Positions 1-7,868 of a stretch of 36,642 bases of DNA are shown here, piece after piece. Below the pieces are notes generated by a model that had not been told where the DNA came from, did no database searches, and worked only from the letters and a program-made list of their open reading frames with translations. This DNA comes from Rhodocyclaceae bacterium (GTDB lineage: Bacteria > Pseudomonadota > Gammaproteobacteria > Burkholderiales > Rhodocyclaceae). Location: positions 1-36,642 of the forward strand of contig JANXRC010000015.1 of the NCBI GenBank assembly GCA_025353195.1. Reading direction: 5' to 3'. Position numbers and translations under genes: made by a program. Position 1 is the first letter of the stretch. Each line of letters begins with the position of its first letter.

Positions 1-1
1 C

Positions 2-559
2 CTGCAGGACGTAAGCAAGGACCGTTACCGCGATTTCGCGGAATTGATGGATTACTGCCGCCGCTCCGCCGATCCGGTCGGACGCCTGCTGCTGCATCTT
101 TTCGGCCAGGCCACCGCGGACAACCTCGCCCGTTCGGACGCCATCTGCTCGGCGTTGCAGTTGATCAACCACTGGCAGGATGTCGGCATCGATGCCACCA
201 AGGGCGCGAACGGCAGAATCTATTTGCCGCAGGACGACATGGCGAACTTTGGCGTCAGCGACTGCGACGTTTTTCGCTGCGCGGCAGGTGGCCCGGTCAG
301 CCCCGCCTTGCACAAACTGCTGCAGTTTCAGGTCGGACGGGCGCGCGCACTGATGCTCTCGGGGACACCGCTGGGGTGGGACCTGCCGGGACGCATCGGC
401 CTCGAAATCCGCGCCATCGTGGCTGGCGGCCTGCGCGTGCTGGATAAAATCGAAGCCGTCGATTACGATGTCTTCAACCAACGCCCGACGCTCCAGTCCG
501 TCGACTGGCCGCTTATCCTGTGGCGCTCGCTGGTCCGCCCCCTGGACACTCACCGGTAA
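2..559 (+). CDS. hpnC: Squalene synthase HpnC, 5'-truncated by window edge
   Basis: This is the last 185 residues of a trans-isoprenyl diphosphate synthase of the squalene/phytoene synthase family. In the HpnCDE route HpnC converts presqualene diphosphate to hydroxysqualene, for hopanoid synthesis on the cytoplasmic face of the membrane. The second Asp-rich motif NHWQDVGID is followed by GRIYLPQDD, the usual signature of the family's second diphosphate-Mg site. The reading frame is open from base 2, so the start and first Asp-rich motif lie outside the window. hpnD follows after 7 bp, and its protein carries a parallel motif (RDVGEDARRGRIYLP), which shows the two are paralogues. HpnC rather than HpnD is chosen from gene order and the NHWQD form of the motif. 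Confidence 0.9.
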   Translation: MQDVSKDRYRDFAELMDYCRRSADPVGRLLLHLFGQATADNLARSDAICSALQLINHWQDVGIDATKGANGRIYLPQDDMANFGVSDCDVFRCAAGGPVSPALHKLLQFQVGRARALMLSGTPLGWDLPGRIGLEIRAIVAGGLRVLDKIEAVDYDVFNQRPTLQSVDWPLILWRSLVRPLDTHR

Positions 560-566
560 ATTCGCC

Positions 567-1400
567 GTGACTCCCGATCAATACTGCCAGGACCGCGCTG
601 CGCAAAGCGGCTCCAGCTTCTACTACAGCTTCCTCTTTCTCGAACCGCTCCGGCGCCAGGCCATTACGGCGCTTTACGCCTTCTGCCGCGAAGTCGATGA
701 CGTGGTCGACGAGTGCCCTGACGTCCTTCTGGCGCGCACCAAGCTGGCGTGGTGGCGGACCGAGGTCGCGGCACTGTTTGCAGGCCACCCCAGCCACCCG
801 GTAACGCAGGCGCTGGCTGTATCGCTGAAGAACTTTTCGCTGCCGCAGGAGCAATTGCTGGAAATCATCGACGGCATGGAAATGGACCTCGACCAGCTCC
901 GCTACGCCGACTTCAAGGCACTGCACCTGTATTGCTACCGCGTCGCCAGCGTGGTCGGCCTGCTTGCCGCGGAAATCTTCGGCTACCGCGACCGCCTGAC
1001 GCTCAAGTACGCCCACGACCTGGGCCTGGCCTTCCAGCTCACCAACATCATCCGCGATGTCGGCGAGGATGCGCGGCGCGGCCGCATCTACCTGCCGCAG
1101 GACGAACTGTCGCGCTTCGGCATCACCGACAGCGACCTGCTGCAGGCCCGCTATGGCGACAACTTCGAACGGCTCATGGCGTTCCAGGTCGAGCGTGCCC
1201 GGACCATGTATCGGCAGGCGTTTGCCCAACTCCCCGCGACTGATCGGAAGGCACAACGCGCCGGACTGATCATGGCCGCCATTTATCAGGCGACGCTCGA
1301 CGAGATCGTTCGCGATGGCTATCGCGTACTGGATCAACGAATCTCCCTGCCTCCCTTGCGCAAGCTGTGGCTGGCGGCGAAGACCTGGATCACGGCTTGA
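567..1400 (+). CDS. hpnD: Presqualene diphosphate synthase HpnD
   Basis: This 277-residue squalene/phytoene synthase family enzyme condenses two farnesyl diphosphates to presqualene diphosphate, the first step of the HpnDCE route. Both Asp-rich motifs are present: EVDDVVDE (D44, D45, D48) and RDVGEDARRGRIYLP (D164, D168). The frame is open further upstream, but those codons overlap hpnC and are not family-like. The GTG at 567, 7 bp after the hpnC stop, gives the usual N-terminus (MTPDQYCQDRAAQSGSSFYY). The Shine-Dalgarno sequence is weak, so translational coupling to hpnC is likely. The stop overlaps the proposed hpnE start. Length fits the family. Confidence 0.93.
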   Translation: MTPDQYCQDRAAQSGSSFYYSFLFLEPLRRQAITALYAFCREVDDVVDECPDVLLARTKLAWWRTEVAALFAGHPSHPVTQALAVSLKNFSLPQEQLLEIIDGMEMDLDQLRYADFKALHLYCYRVASVVGLLAAEIFGYRDRLTLKYAHDLGLAFQLTNIIRDVGEDARRGRIYLPQDELSRFGITDSDLLQARYGDNFERLMAFQVERARTMYRQAFAQLPATDRKAQRAGLIMAAIYQATLDEIVRDGYRVLDQRISLPPLRKLWLAAKTWITA

Positions 1401-2653
1401 AGATTGCGATCATCGGCGCCGGCTATGCCGGGCTCTCCGCAGCCGTCGAGCTGAGCGCCGCCGGACGCCGGGTCGACGTGTTCGAAGCCTCGCGCGTACC
1501 CGGCGGGCGGGCCCGTGCGACCCAGATCGAAGGCTTCATGGTCGATAACGGGCAGCACATCCTGATCGGCGCGTATGCCGAAACCTTGCGCCTGATGCGC
1601 ACCGTGGGATCCGATACCGACCAGTTGCTCAAGCGCACGCCGCTACGTTTCGAGTTTCCCGGCGAGTTCGTCATGTCCGCGCCGCGCCTGCCGGCGCCGC
1701 TGCACACCGCTTTTGCCCTGCTTCTCGCCCGGGGACTCGGCTGGCGCGAAAAGTGGGCGGCGATCCGCCTCATGCAGAGCCTGCAAGCCAGCCGGTTCCG
1801 TGTCGAACCGGATACCACGGTGACCAGGTGGCTGGACCACAACAAAACGCCGTCCCGTCAGCGCCGACTCTTGTGGGAGCCGCTGTGCATCGCCGCGCTG
1901 AACACGCCGGCCGACCGCGCCTCGGCCCAGGTGCTGGCCAATGTCTTGCGCGACAGCCTCGGCGGCTCGCGCGCCGCCAGCGACATGCTGCTGCCGCAGG
2001 TGGATCTTTCGGCGCTGTTTCCCGAACCTGCAGCCCAATTCATCGCCCGGCATGGCGGCGCCGTGCATCTGGGCCATCGTGTCAGTTCCATCAGGCGTGA
2101 AGGGGGCGCATGGTGGATCGATGACGCCGGTCCGTTCGCACAGGTCGTGCTCGCCGTGGCGCCCTATCACCTTGGCAATCTCATGCCGGAAATGGCACCG
2201 CAGGTGGCGCACTTCGAATGGGAACCCATCGTCACCAGCTACTTCAGCTACCCGGATTGGGTGCGCCTGACACAGCCCATGCTTGGCGTGGATGCCGGGC
2301 TCGCGCAATGGCTGTTCGATCGCGGCCGACTGTGCGGACAATACGGACTGATCGCCGCCGTCATCAGCGCGCGCGGCCGCCATCTGGACCTGCCGACGGC
2401 AGAGCTGGAACGCGGCATCCATCAGGAAATTGCCCGCCTCGTGCCCGATCTGCCGGCGCCGCTGACCGTGCAGACCATCACCGAAAAGCGCGCCACTTTT
2501 GCCTGCGTGCCGAACCTGCAACGACCGGTGGCGCGAACCGGGCTGCCCGGCCTGTGGCTGGCGGGCGACTATGTCGCCGGAGACTACCCGGCGACCCTTG
2601 AAGGCGCCGTCAGAAGCGGTGTCGCGGCGGCCCGCCAGATACTTGCCGCCTGA
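1397..2653 (+). CDS. hpnE: Hydroxysqualene dehydroxylase HpnE (FAD-dependent)
   Basis: This 418-residue FAD-dependent oxidoreductase of the amine oxidase/phytoene desaturase type reduces hydroxysqualene to squalene in the HpnCDE pathway. A Rossmann dinucleotide motif IIGAGYAG sits at residues 5-12, and a C-terminal FAD-binding motif GLWLAGDYVAGDYPATLEGA lies near residue 390. The central PLCIAALNTP segment is typical of HpnE. The start is uncertain. TTG at 1397 overlaps the hpnD stop (TTGA) and puts the Rossmann motif right at the N-terminus as in homologues; an ATG at 1367 would add ten residues inside hpnD. The later hopanoid genes (for example shc) are not in the window. A copy of the dispersed motif described below lies at 1850-1873 in a conserved stretch of this gene. 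Confidence 0.93.
   Translation: MKIAIIGAGYAGLSAAVELSAAGRRVDVFEASRVPGGRARATQIEGFMVDNGQHILIGAYAETLRLMRTVGSDTDQLLKRTPLRFEFPGEFVMSAPRLPAPLHTAFALLLARGLGWREKWAAIRLMQSLQASRFRVEPDTTVTRWLDHNKTPSRQRRLLWEPLCIAALNTPADRASAQVLANVLRDSLGGSRAASDMLLPQVDLSALFPEPAAQFIARHGGAVHLGHRVSSIRREGGAWWIDDAGPFAQVVLAVAPYHLGNLMPEMAPQVAHFEWEPIVTSYFSYPDWVRLTQPMLGVDAGLAQWLFDRGRLCGQYGLIAAVISARGRHLDLPTAELERGIHQEIARLVPDLPAPLTVQTITEKRATFACVPNLQRPVARTGLPGLWLAGDYVAGDYPATLEGAVRSGVAAARQILAA
1850..1873 (+). repeat. Dispersed motif copy A
   Basis: CCGT, six bases, then AGCGCCGACT and CTTG: a full match to the window-wide consensus. It lies inside hpnE on the coding strand, where the protein segment is family-conserved. This copy is therefore better explained by sequence selection than by insertion of an element. 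Confidence 0.6.
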
Positions 2654-2681
2654 GTCAGGCAACCCCGGCTCAGCCCCACGC

Positions 2682-3353
2682 TTATCCTTCCAACCGCCCG
2701 CCGGACAAACGCAGCGTGCGCCCGCAGCGGTGCGCCAGCGCCTCGTCGTGGGTCACCAGGATCAGCGTGGTGCCGGCTTCGGCATTCATCGCGAACATCA
2801 GGTCGATGATCTGCGAGCCGGTGGCGGCATCGAGATTGCCGGTCGGCTCGTCGGCCAGCAGGAGTTGCGGCCGCATGGCGAAGGCGCGCGCCAGCGCCAC
2901 GCGCTGCTGCTCGCCGCCCGAAAGATGTTTCGGGTAGTGCGCCAGTCGCTCGCCGAGTCCGACGCGGGCCAGCATTCCCTGCGCCGTGGCGCGGGCATCC
3001 GCCCGGCCGGCCAGTTCCAGCGGCAGCATGGTGTTTTCCAGCGCCGTCAGGGCCGGCAGCAATTGAAAGGACTGGAAGACGAAGCCGAGCAACCGGCCGC
3101 GCAGTTGGGCACGGCCATCCTCGTCGAGGTGAGCCAGATCCTGTCCGCCGAGATGCACGCTGCCCGCCGAAGGCAGATCGAGCCCCGCCATCAGCCCCAG
3201 CAAGGTCGACTTGCCCGAACCCGAGGCGCCGACAATGGCCACTGCCTCGCCGGAAGTCACGGCGAACGAAATCTCGTGCAGAATCGTCAGCGTGCCATCG
3301 CCGCTGGGCACGATCTTGCCCAAGGCGACCACGTCGATCACCACGTCTGTCAT
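2682..3353 (-). CDS. ABC transporter ATP-binding protein, YbbA/LolD-like (orphan)
   Basis: This 223-residue nucleotide-binding subunit belongs to the LolD/MacB/YbbA branch, which powers lipoprotein or substrate extrusion with FtsX-type permeases. Visible motifs are Walker A GASGSGKST (42-50), signature LSGGEQQR (144-151), Walker B LLLADEP (164-170), D-loop NLD and switch His202. ATG 3353 is chosen because AGGAAAG precedes it at good spacing; the frame stays open for 33 more codons, but those run into tesA. It is divergent from tesA, as ybbA is in Escherichia coli. The ybbP permease that normally follows is missing: hpnE lies convergently 28 bp away. The partner must be encoded elsewhere or lost. 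Confidence 0.9.
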   Translation of the reverse strand: MTDVVIDVVALGKIVPSGDGTLTILHEISFAVTSGEAVAIVGASGSGKSTLLGLMAGLDLPSAGSVHLGGQDLAHLDEDGRAQLRGRLLGFVFQSFQLLPALTALENTMLPLELAGRADARATAQGMLARVGLGERLAHYPKHLSGGEQQRVALARAFAMRPQLLLADEPTGNLDAATGSQIIDLMFAMNAEAGTTLILVTHDEALAHRCGRTLRLSGGRLEG

Positions 3354-3369
3354 CACACTTTCCTGAACC

Positions 3370-3990
3370 ATGTTCAAAACACTTGTCTCCCGCTGTTGCT
3401 TCCTTGTCCTGTTTTCCTGCAGCCTGGCCGCCAGCGCGGCAGAACAGCGCATTCTGGTCTATGGCGACAGCCTCTCCGCCGGTTTCGGCATCGCCGTCAG
3501 CCAGAGCTGGCCGGCCCTGCTCGGACAGCGCCTGAAGGCCAACGGTTCCCGGCTTACGGTAACCAACGCCAGCATCAGCGGCGAAACCACCGCCGGCGGG
3601 CGCGCCCGTTTCGCTGCGGCACTGACCCAATTCAAGCCCACGGTCGTCATTCTCGCACTAGGCGCCAACGATGGCTTGCGCGGCCTGCCGGTGGACGCAA
3701 TGCAGGACAATCTCGCCTTCATGGTGAAACTGGCCAGGAAAAGCGGGGCCCGCGTACTGCTGGTCGGCATGCATCTGCCACCCAACTACGGGCCGAAGTA
3801 CACCGAGGAATTCGATGCCGCCTTCCGTAATCTCGCCAAACGCGAGAAAGTTGCATTGCTACCCTTTCTGCTCGAGCCGATCGCCCTCGATCAAGACGCC
3901 TACCAGGCAGATGGCCTGCATCCAACCGCCGCCGCGCAACCGAAAATTCTCGACCACGTCTGGCGCGCACTCAAACCACTGCTTCCGTAG
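3370..3990 (+). CDS. tesA: Periplasmic SGNH esterase / thioesterase I (TesA-like)
   Basis: This 206-residue GDSL/SGNH hydrolase cleaves acyl esters or acyl-CoA thioesters in the periplasm. An N-terminal signal peptide of about 24 residues has a hydrophobic core FLVLFSCSLA ending ASAA. Block I is YGDSLS with nucleophile Ser34, block III is GANDG (Asn100), and block V is DGLHP with Asp181 and His184, which completes the triad. The start codon lies only 16 bp from the divergent ABC ATPase start, so each promoter must sit within the other gene's 5' end. mnmH begins 7 bp after the stop and is probably co-transcribed. Length matches TesA; the natural substrate cannot be told from sequence. Confidence 0.92.
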   Translation: MFKTLVSRCCFLVLFSCSLAASAAEQRILVYGDSLSAGFGIAVSQSWPALLGQRLKANGSRLTVTNASISGETTAGGRARFAAALTQFKPTVVILALGANDGLRGLPVDAMQDNLAFMVKLARKSGARVLLVGMHLPPNYGPKYTEEFDAAFRNLAKREKVALLPFLLEPIALDQDAYQADGLHPTAAAQPKILDHVWRALKPLLP

Positions 3991-3997
3991 ATACCCA

Positions 3998-5059
3998 ATG
4001 TCCGAAAAACTGCCCAAGGGAGTGGCGACGGTAGCACAGCTCGCCGAGTTCGACACCGTCATCGACGCCCGCGCTCCGGGCGAGTTTGCCGAGGATCATC
4101 TGCCCGGCGCGATCAGCCTGCCGGTGCTGGATGACGAGCAGCGCGCCCGCGTCGGTACGCTCTACAAGCAGGTGTCCGTGTTCGAAGCCAAGAAGCTCGG
4201 CGCGGCGCTGGTAGCGAAGAATGTCGCGCGCCACATCGAAGAGCACATGCTCGACAAACCGAAGAGCTGGCGTCCACTGGTGTATTGCTGGCGCGGCGGC
4301 CAGCGCAGCGGCGCCTTCACCCATATCCTGCGCGAAATCGGCTGGGACGCCCATCGCATTCAGGGCGGCTACAAGAGCTGGCGCCACCATGTCATCGAGC
4401 AACTCGAAGTACTTCCGCCGCAAGTGAAGTTTCGCGTCGTGACCGGCGCCACCGGCAGCGGCAAAAGCCGTCTGCTCGAAGCCCTGGCCGCACGCGGCGC
4501 GCAGGTTTTGCATCTGGAAGAACTGGCGGCCCACAAGGGATCGGTGCTGGGCAATCTGCCCGGTCAGCCGCAGCCTGTGCAGAAGGGTTTCGAGTCACAA
4601 CTGTTCGCCGCGCTGTCCGCGCTCGACCTGAACCAACCGGTGTTTGTCGAAGCCGAGAGCCGCAAGATCGGCCGTCTGCAGCTGCCCGATGCATTGCTGG
4701 AGGCCATCCGCCGCGCTTCCGGGCTGCGCATCGACGCTTCGCTGCAGGCCCGTGTTGAATTTCTCCTGCATGACTATGACTATGCCATTGCCGACCCGGC
4801 CTGGCTGATCGAACGACTCAGCCATCTCAAGGGCCTGCAAAGCAACGAGACGCTGGAGCGCTGGCGGGAACTGATCGCCGAGCGGGATTTCCCGGCGCTG
4901 GTGGAGCAACTGCTGACACGTCACTACGACCCGCTTTACCAGCGTTCGCAAGCTTCCAACTACAACTCGTTCGAAGCCGCGACCCGCTACAGCACGGACC
5001 GGCTTGATTCCGCGGCGCTCGACCAACTGGCCGCGGAGATCCTCGCTACATCTGCCTGA
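3998..5059 (+). CDS. mnmH: tRNA 2-selenouridine synthase MnmH (SelU)
   Basis: This 353-residue enzyme replaces sulfur by selenium at the wobble 2-thiouridine of certain tRNAs, through a geranylated intermediate, using selenophosphate. An N-terminal rhodanese domain carries the catalytic Cys97 in YCWRGGQRSG, the same residue number as in Escherichia coli. A P-loop GATGSGKS (150-157) opens the C-terminal domain, which has the family-typical QGGYKSWR and YNSFEAATRY segments. ATG 3998 is chosen because upstream codons overlap tesA and are not homologous. The selenophosphate synthase gene selD, often nearby, is not in the window. The 3' end overlaps the convergent response regulator gene by 14 bp. 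Confidence 0.94.
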   Translation: MSEKLPKGVATVAQLAEFDTVIDARAPGEFAEDHLPGAISLPVLDDEQRARVGTLYKQVSVFEAKKLGAALVAKNVARHIEEHMLDKPKSWRPLVYCWRGGQRSGAFTHILREIGWDAHRIQGGYKSWRHHVIEQLEVLPPQVKFRVVTGATGSGKSRLLEALAARGAQVLHLEELAAHKGSVLGNLPGQPQPVQKGFESQLFAALSALDLNQPVFVEAESRKIGRLQLPDALLEAIRRASGLRIDASLQARVEFLLHDYDYAIADPAWLIERLSHLKGLQSNETLERWRELIAERDFPALVEQLLTRHYDPLYQRSQASNYNSFEAATRYSTDRLDSAALDQLAAEILATSA

Positions 5060-5804
5060 ACAGATGCGCGTGGCCGCGGCTGACGACCACGGTTTCCTTG
5101 CGGTCCCGGAGTTTGAGGCTGACGCGGCCGAGTGCATCGTGGCGTGCCGAGACGATCTGCCGCACATTCACCAGCGTGCCGCGATGTACCTGCCAGAACC
5201 GCGCCGGATCGAGTTGTTCGACCAGTTCCTTGATCGAGGTGCGGATCAGCAGTTCGGCGTCCGCCGTGAACACCGCCGTGTATTTGTCGGCCGCCTGGAA
5301 GTAGCAGACCTCATCGACCGGGACCAACCGCACATCGTGGCCAACCGAGGCGCGCACCCAGTGCAGGTGCTCCGCAGCCTGCGGCAGCAGCGCCTGCAAG
5401 CGTTGCAGAAGGTCGCCGGACTGCCGGCTGGCGGGTGCCGACGCCAAACGTTGCAGGCGTTCGATGGCCGCTACCAGGCGGTCGTCGCTGACCGGCTTGA
5501 GCAGGTAGTCAACGGCTTCACGCTCGAAGGCCTGCACCGCAAACTCGTCGTAGGCGGTGACGAACACCACGCGACAGGCGCTGCGCGCTTCCGCTGACAA
5601 CGCCTGCACGACTTCCAGGCCCGATAGCCCGGGCATGCGGATGTCGAGAAAGGCAATGTCCGGCCGCAGGTCCTCGATCATGTCCCGCGCTTCGATGCCG
5701 TTGGCCGCAATGCCCGCAATCTCGAGTTGCGGCCACAAGGCTCCGAGCCGCGCCTTGAGATGTTTTGCCAGCAGCGGTTCATCGTCCGCGATGACCGCCT
5801 TCAT
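5046..5804 (-). CDS. LytTR-family response regulator (AlgR-like)
   Basis: This 252-residue two-component regulator has an N-terminal receiver domain with acidic pocket ADDEP, phospho-acceptor Asp54 in FLDIRMPG and Lys103 in YLLKPVS. The C-terminal LytTR DNA-binding domain spans about residues 146-250, with YFQAADKYT and FWQVHRGTLVN typical of the fold. It would bind promoter DNA after phosphorylation by the kinase encoded just upstream; the two genes overlap by 4 bp (ATGA), so translation is coupled. AlgR is the best-known relative in pseudomonads and betaproteobacteria. Nothing in the window reveals its target genes. Confidence 0.93.
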   Translation of the reverse strand: MKAVIADDEPLLAKHLKARLGALWPQLEIAGIAANGIEARDMIEDLRPDIAFLDIRMPGLSGLEVVQALSAEARSACRVVFVTAYDEFAVQAFEREAVDYLLKPVSDDRLVAAIERLQRLASAPASRQSGDLLQRLQALLPQAAEHLHWVRASVGHDVRLVPVDEVCYFQAADKYTAVFTADAELLIRTSIKELVEQLDPARFWQVHRGTLVNVRQIVSARHDALGRVSLKLRDRKETVVVSRGHAHLFRQM

Positions 5805-6796
5805 GGCGCGACCTCGGCAGGCAGGCTCATCGTCGCCGTAACGCCAGCGCCGACTCCTGAACGCAGATCGAGGCGCGCCGTCGAGCCGTAGATTGCCGCA
5901 ATACGAGCCCTGATATTGGCCAGGCCAACGCCCTCACCGGGTGTTTCGGCAAAGCCGAGGCCATCGTCGGTGACGGCTATCTGCAGCCGATCGGCCCGCC
6001 TCTCGGCGGACACCGTGATGTGCCCCCCGGCGACCTTGGGCTCCAGTCCGTGCCTGATGGCGTTTTCCACCAGCGGTTGCAGCAGCATGGGCGGAAAAGC
6101 AGTACTCATGAGTTCCGGAGCAATTTCGAAGGCGTAGGCCAGGCGCTGCCCCATGCGAATCTTCAGCACGTCAAGATAAGCCGTCAGCAACGCCACCTCG
6201 TCGCCCAGCGTGCCGCCTTCGGCACGCGTGCGGGTCAGACTGAAACGCAGATAGCGAATCAGGGCGTCGAGCAGCTGGCCGGCCAGCTTCGGGTCGGTCT
6301 CGATCAGCGCCGCCACATTGGCCAGTGAATTGAACAGGAAGTGCGGCTCGATCTGCGCCTGGAGCATGCGCAACTGTGCTGCGAGGCTCTGCTTCTCGGC
6401 CTGGAGACGGGCCAACTCGCGTGCCTGCAAATCGCTTTCAAGCAGAACATTGCGCTCACGCAGCCAGAAGAACCCGGCGGCAATGCTGCCGAACACCAGC
6501 CCGATCAGCAGCGACTGCGTTTCATGCGAGCCAGGCGGCGAAACGTCGATCCCCGTCAGCAGCCGGCCCAGCATGCCGCCTGCCGTCGCGCCCGCGACAA
6601 TCGCCACCGCCACCGCTGCGCTGCGCGCCGCTCCGCGCAGCGGCAGGCGCAGCGCCAAACGGATCAGAACCATGATGCTCAGGCCGGCACATTGCGAAAA
6701 CACCAGGTTGACAACGAAGCCGCCGCCGAACTCGAGCGCGGTGAGGAACCCCGCAATCAGGGTATTGAAGACCAGAGTGGCGAGCAGGAATGACAT
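5801..6796 (-). CDS. LytS/AlgZ-type membrane sensor histidine kinase
   Basis: This 331-residue kinase has about four transmembrane helices in residues 1-112, a short coiled coil (115-145), and a His_kinase domain with His152 in the EPHFLFNSL box. An HATPase_c domain follows, with N-box PLVENAIRHG (Asn245) and a GLANIRARI segment. No periplasmic sensor domain is visible, so the signal is probably read in the membrane, as in AlgZ/LytS. It starts 7 bp after the 2TM-domain gene and overlaps the regulator gene by 4 bp, forming a three-gene operon. A copy of the dispersed motif falls at 5836-5859, antisense to the C-terminal coding segment. Confidence 0.92.
   Translation of the reverse strand: MSFLLATLVFNTLIAGFLTALEFGGGFVVNLVFSQCAGLSIMVLIRLALRLPLRGAARSAAVAVAIVAGATAGGMLGRLLTGIDVSPPGSHETQSLLIGLVFGSIAAGFFWLRERNVLLESDLQARELARLQAEKQSLAAQLRMLQAQIEPHFLFNSLANVAALIETDPKLAGQLLDALIRYLRFSLTRTRAEGGTLGDEVALLTAYLDVLKIRMGQRLAYAFEIAPELMSTAFPPMLLQPLVENAIRHGLEPKVAGGHITVSAERRADRLQIAVTDDGLGFAETPGEGVGLANIRARIAAIYGSTARLDLRSGVGAGVTATMSLPAEVAP
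5836..5859 (+). repeat. Dispersed motif copy B
   Basis: CCGT, six bases, then AGCGCCGACT followed by CCTG (one mismatch in the last block). It lies within the histidine kinase gene on the non-coding strand, in the weakly constrained stretch encoding SGVGAGVTAT near the C-terminus. Confidence 0.55.
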
Positions 6797-6803
6797 CCCT
6801 GGA

Positions 6804-7112
6804 TTATTTCACGGTCTTGCCGGCCATCAACTGCCTGACTTTCTGTTCCTCCCACTCGGCGCCCAACCAGCGGCCCCGTGCAAAGGTAGCGAAGGCGTGC
6901 AGCACCAGCCATACCCCCCAGCCGAGAAGGGGCCAATAGAACCACAGGCGACCAGGCGAGGCGATCAAGTTGATCGCGGCCAGGCCCGTGTTTACCATGG
7001 CAAACACCAGCAGATGTGAATAGAAACCGCGCAGCCCGCGCACCTGACGGCGGGCATCGCGCTCGGCAACGGAAAGGTTCGGATCATCGACAAGACGGGA
7101 ACGGCAGACCAT
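6804..7112 (-). CDS. 2TM-domain protein of the LytTR operon
   Basis: This 102-residue protein has a short charged N-terminus (SVAERDARRQVRGLRGFYSH), two hydrophobic helices (LLVFAMVNTGLAAINLI and WFYWPLLGWGVWLVLHAF) and a charged tail. It matches the 2TM domain (PF13239-like), often found beside LytS/LytTR pairs; its role is not established. ATG 7112 is preceded by AAGGAG at ideal spacing, so the longer upstream frame is rejected. The stop is 7 bp before the kinase start. It may modulate the kinase in the membrane, which is inference from position only. Confidence 0.85.
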   Translation of the reverse strand: MVCRSRLVDDPNLSVAERDARRQVRGLRGFYSHLLVFAMVNTGLAAINLIASPGRLWFYWPLLGWGVWLVLHAFATFARGRWLGAEWEEQKVRQLMAGKTVK

Positions 7113-7264
7113 GTTTTTCTCCTTGGCAGGTTGCCCGTTGGAACGGGATGGCCGCAGTCTTGGAGAACCCGGTTTGGACCGCCAGTCCAATCCGACAGCC
7201 GGCATTATTCAAGGCCTGAACTGCGCCTGCGGGGAATGAAATGCGGGCCATCGGCACCCGATTG

Positions 7265-7822
7265 TTACGCCGGCAGCAGAGGCTCGACGCGTCTTGTGGC
7301 GCAGACACGCTGCACCACGGCCGGTCGCGGGGCCGTCACTTCCCCTTGCTCGAACGCCACGATCGTCAACCGCGACCGCACCACGTCCAGCAATTCGTCC
7401 GGGCGCAACAGGAAAGCCGGATTGGACGGCTTGCCAAAGCGCTCGTTGCCGATCATGAAGGTTTCGTAGATCAACACGCCATTTGCGTCCAGCGCATCGA
7501 GCAGCAGCGGCAACAGCGGTCGAAAGAGGTAATTGGTGACCACGATGCCATCGAACGCGCGGCCCGGATAGGGCCAGGACCCGCCTTCGAGGTCGGCGAC
7601 CCGCGTCACGATGCCTGGCGCTTTGGCTGTAATCCCGGCCAGGGCCTGGGCATCGCGATCAACCGCTGCCACCTTGTAGCCGAGTTCCGCCAGCAGCAGC
7701 GAATGCCGGCCCTGACCACAGGCAAGGTCCAGCACGGAGCCGCCCGCCGTGATCAAAGGCAGGAAGCGTCGAACCCAAAGTGATGTCTTTTCGCTCATAT
7801 CCAGTGCCATGTCGAGTATCAT
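7265..7822 (-). CDS. Class I SAM-dependent methyltransferase
   Basis: This 185-residue Rossmann methyltransferase has motif I VLDLACGQGRHS at residues 30-41 and a ribose-binding acidic stretch AAVDRD near 53-58, plus a TNYLFRPLLP motif IV region. It resembles the small TehB-like/UbiE-like methyltransferases of unknown substrate. ATG 7822 is preceded by GGGAG; a TTG four codons upstream is possible. It is divergent from the hemerythrin-cyclase gene, with about 46 bp between the starts. The 152 bp between this stop and the 2TM-domain gene hold no gene and should contain the promoter of the LytTR operon. The substrate cannot be inferred. Confidence 0.85.
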   Translation of the reverse strand: MILDMALDMSEKTSLWVRRFLPLITAGGSVLDLACGQGRHSLLLAELGYKVAAVDRDAQALAGITAKAPGIVTRVADLEGGSWPYPGRAFDGIVVTNYLFRPLLPLLLDALDANGVLIYETFMIGNERFGKPSNPAFLLRPDELLDVVRSRLTIVAFEQGEVTAPRPAVVQRVCATRRVEPLLPA

Positions 7823-7868
7823 TTTGACTCCCAATCAACGCGCAAGCCACTTCTCTGCCTTTAACCTC

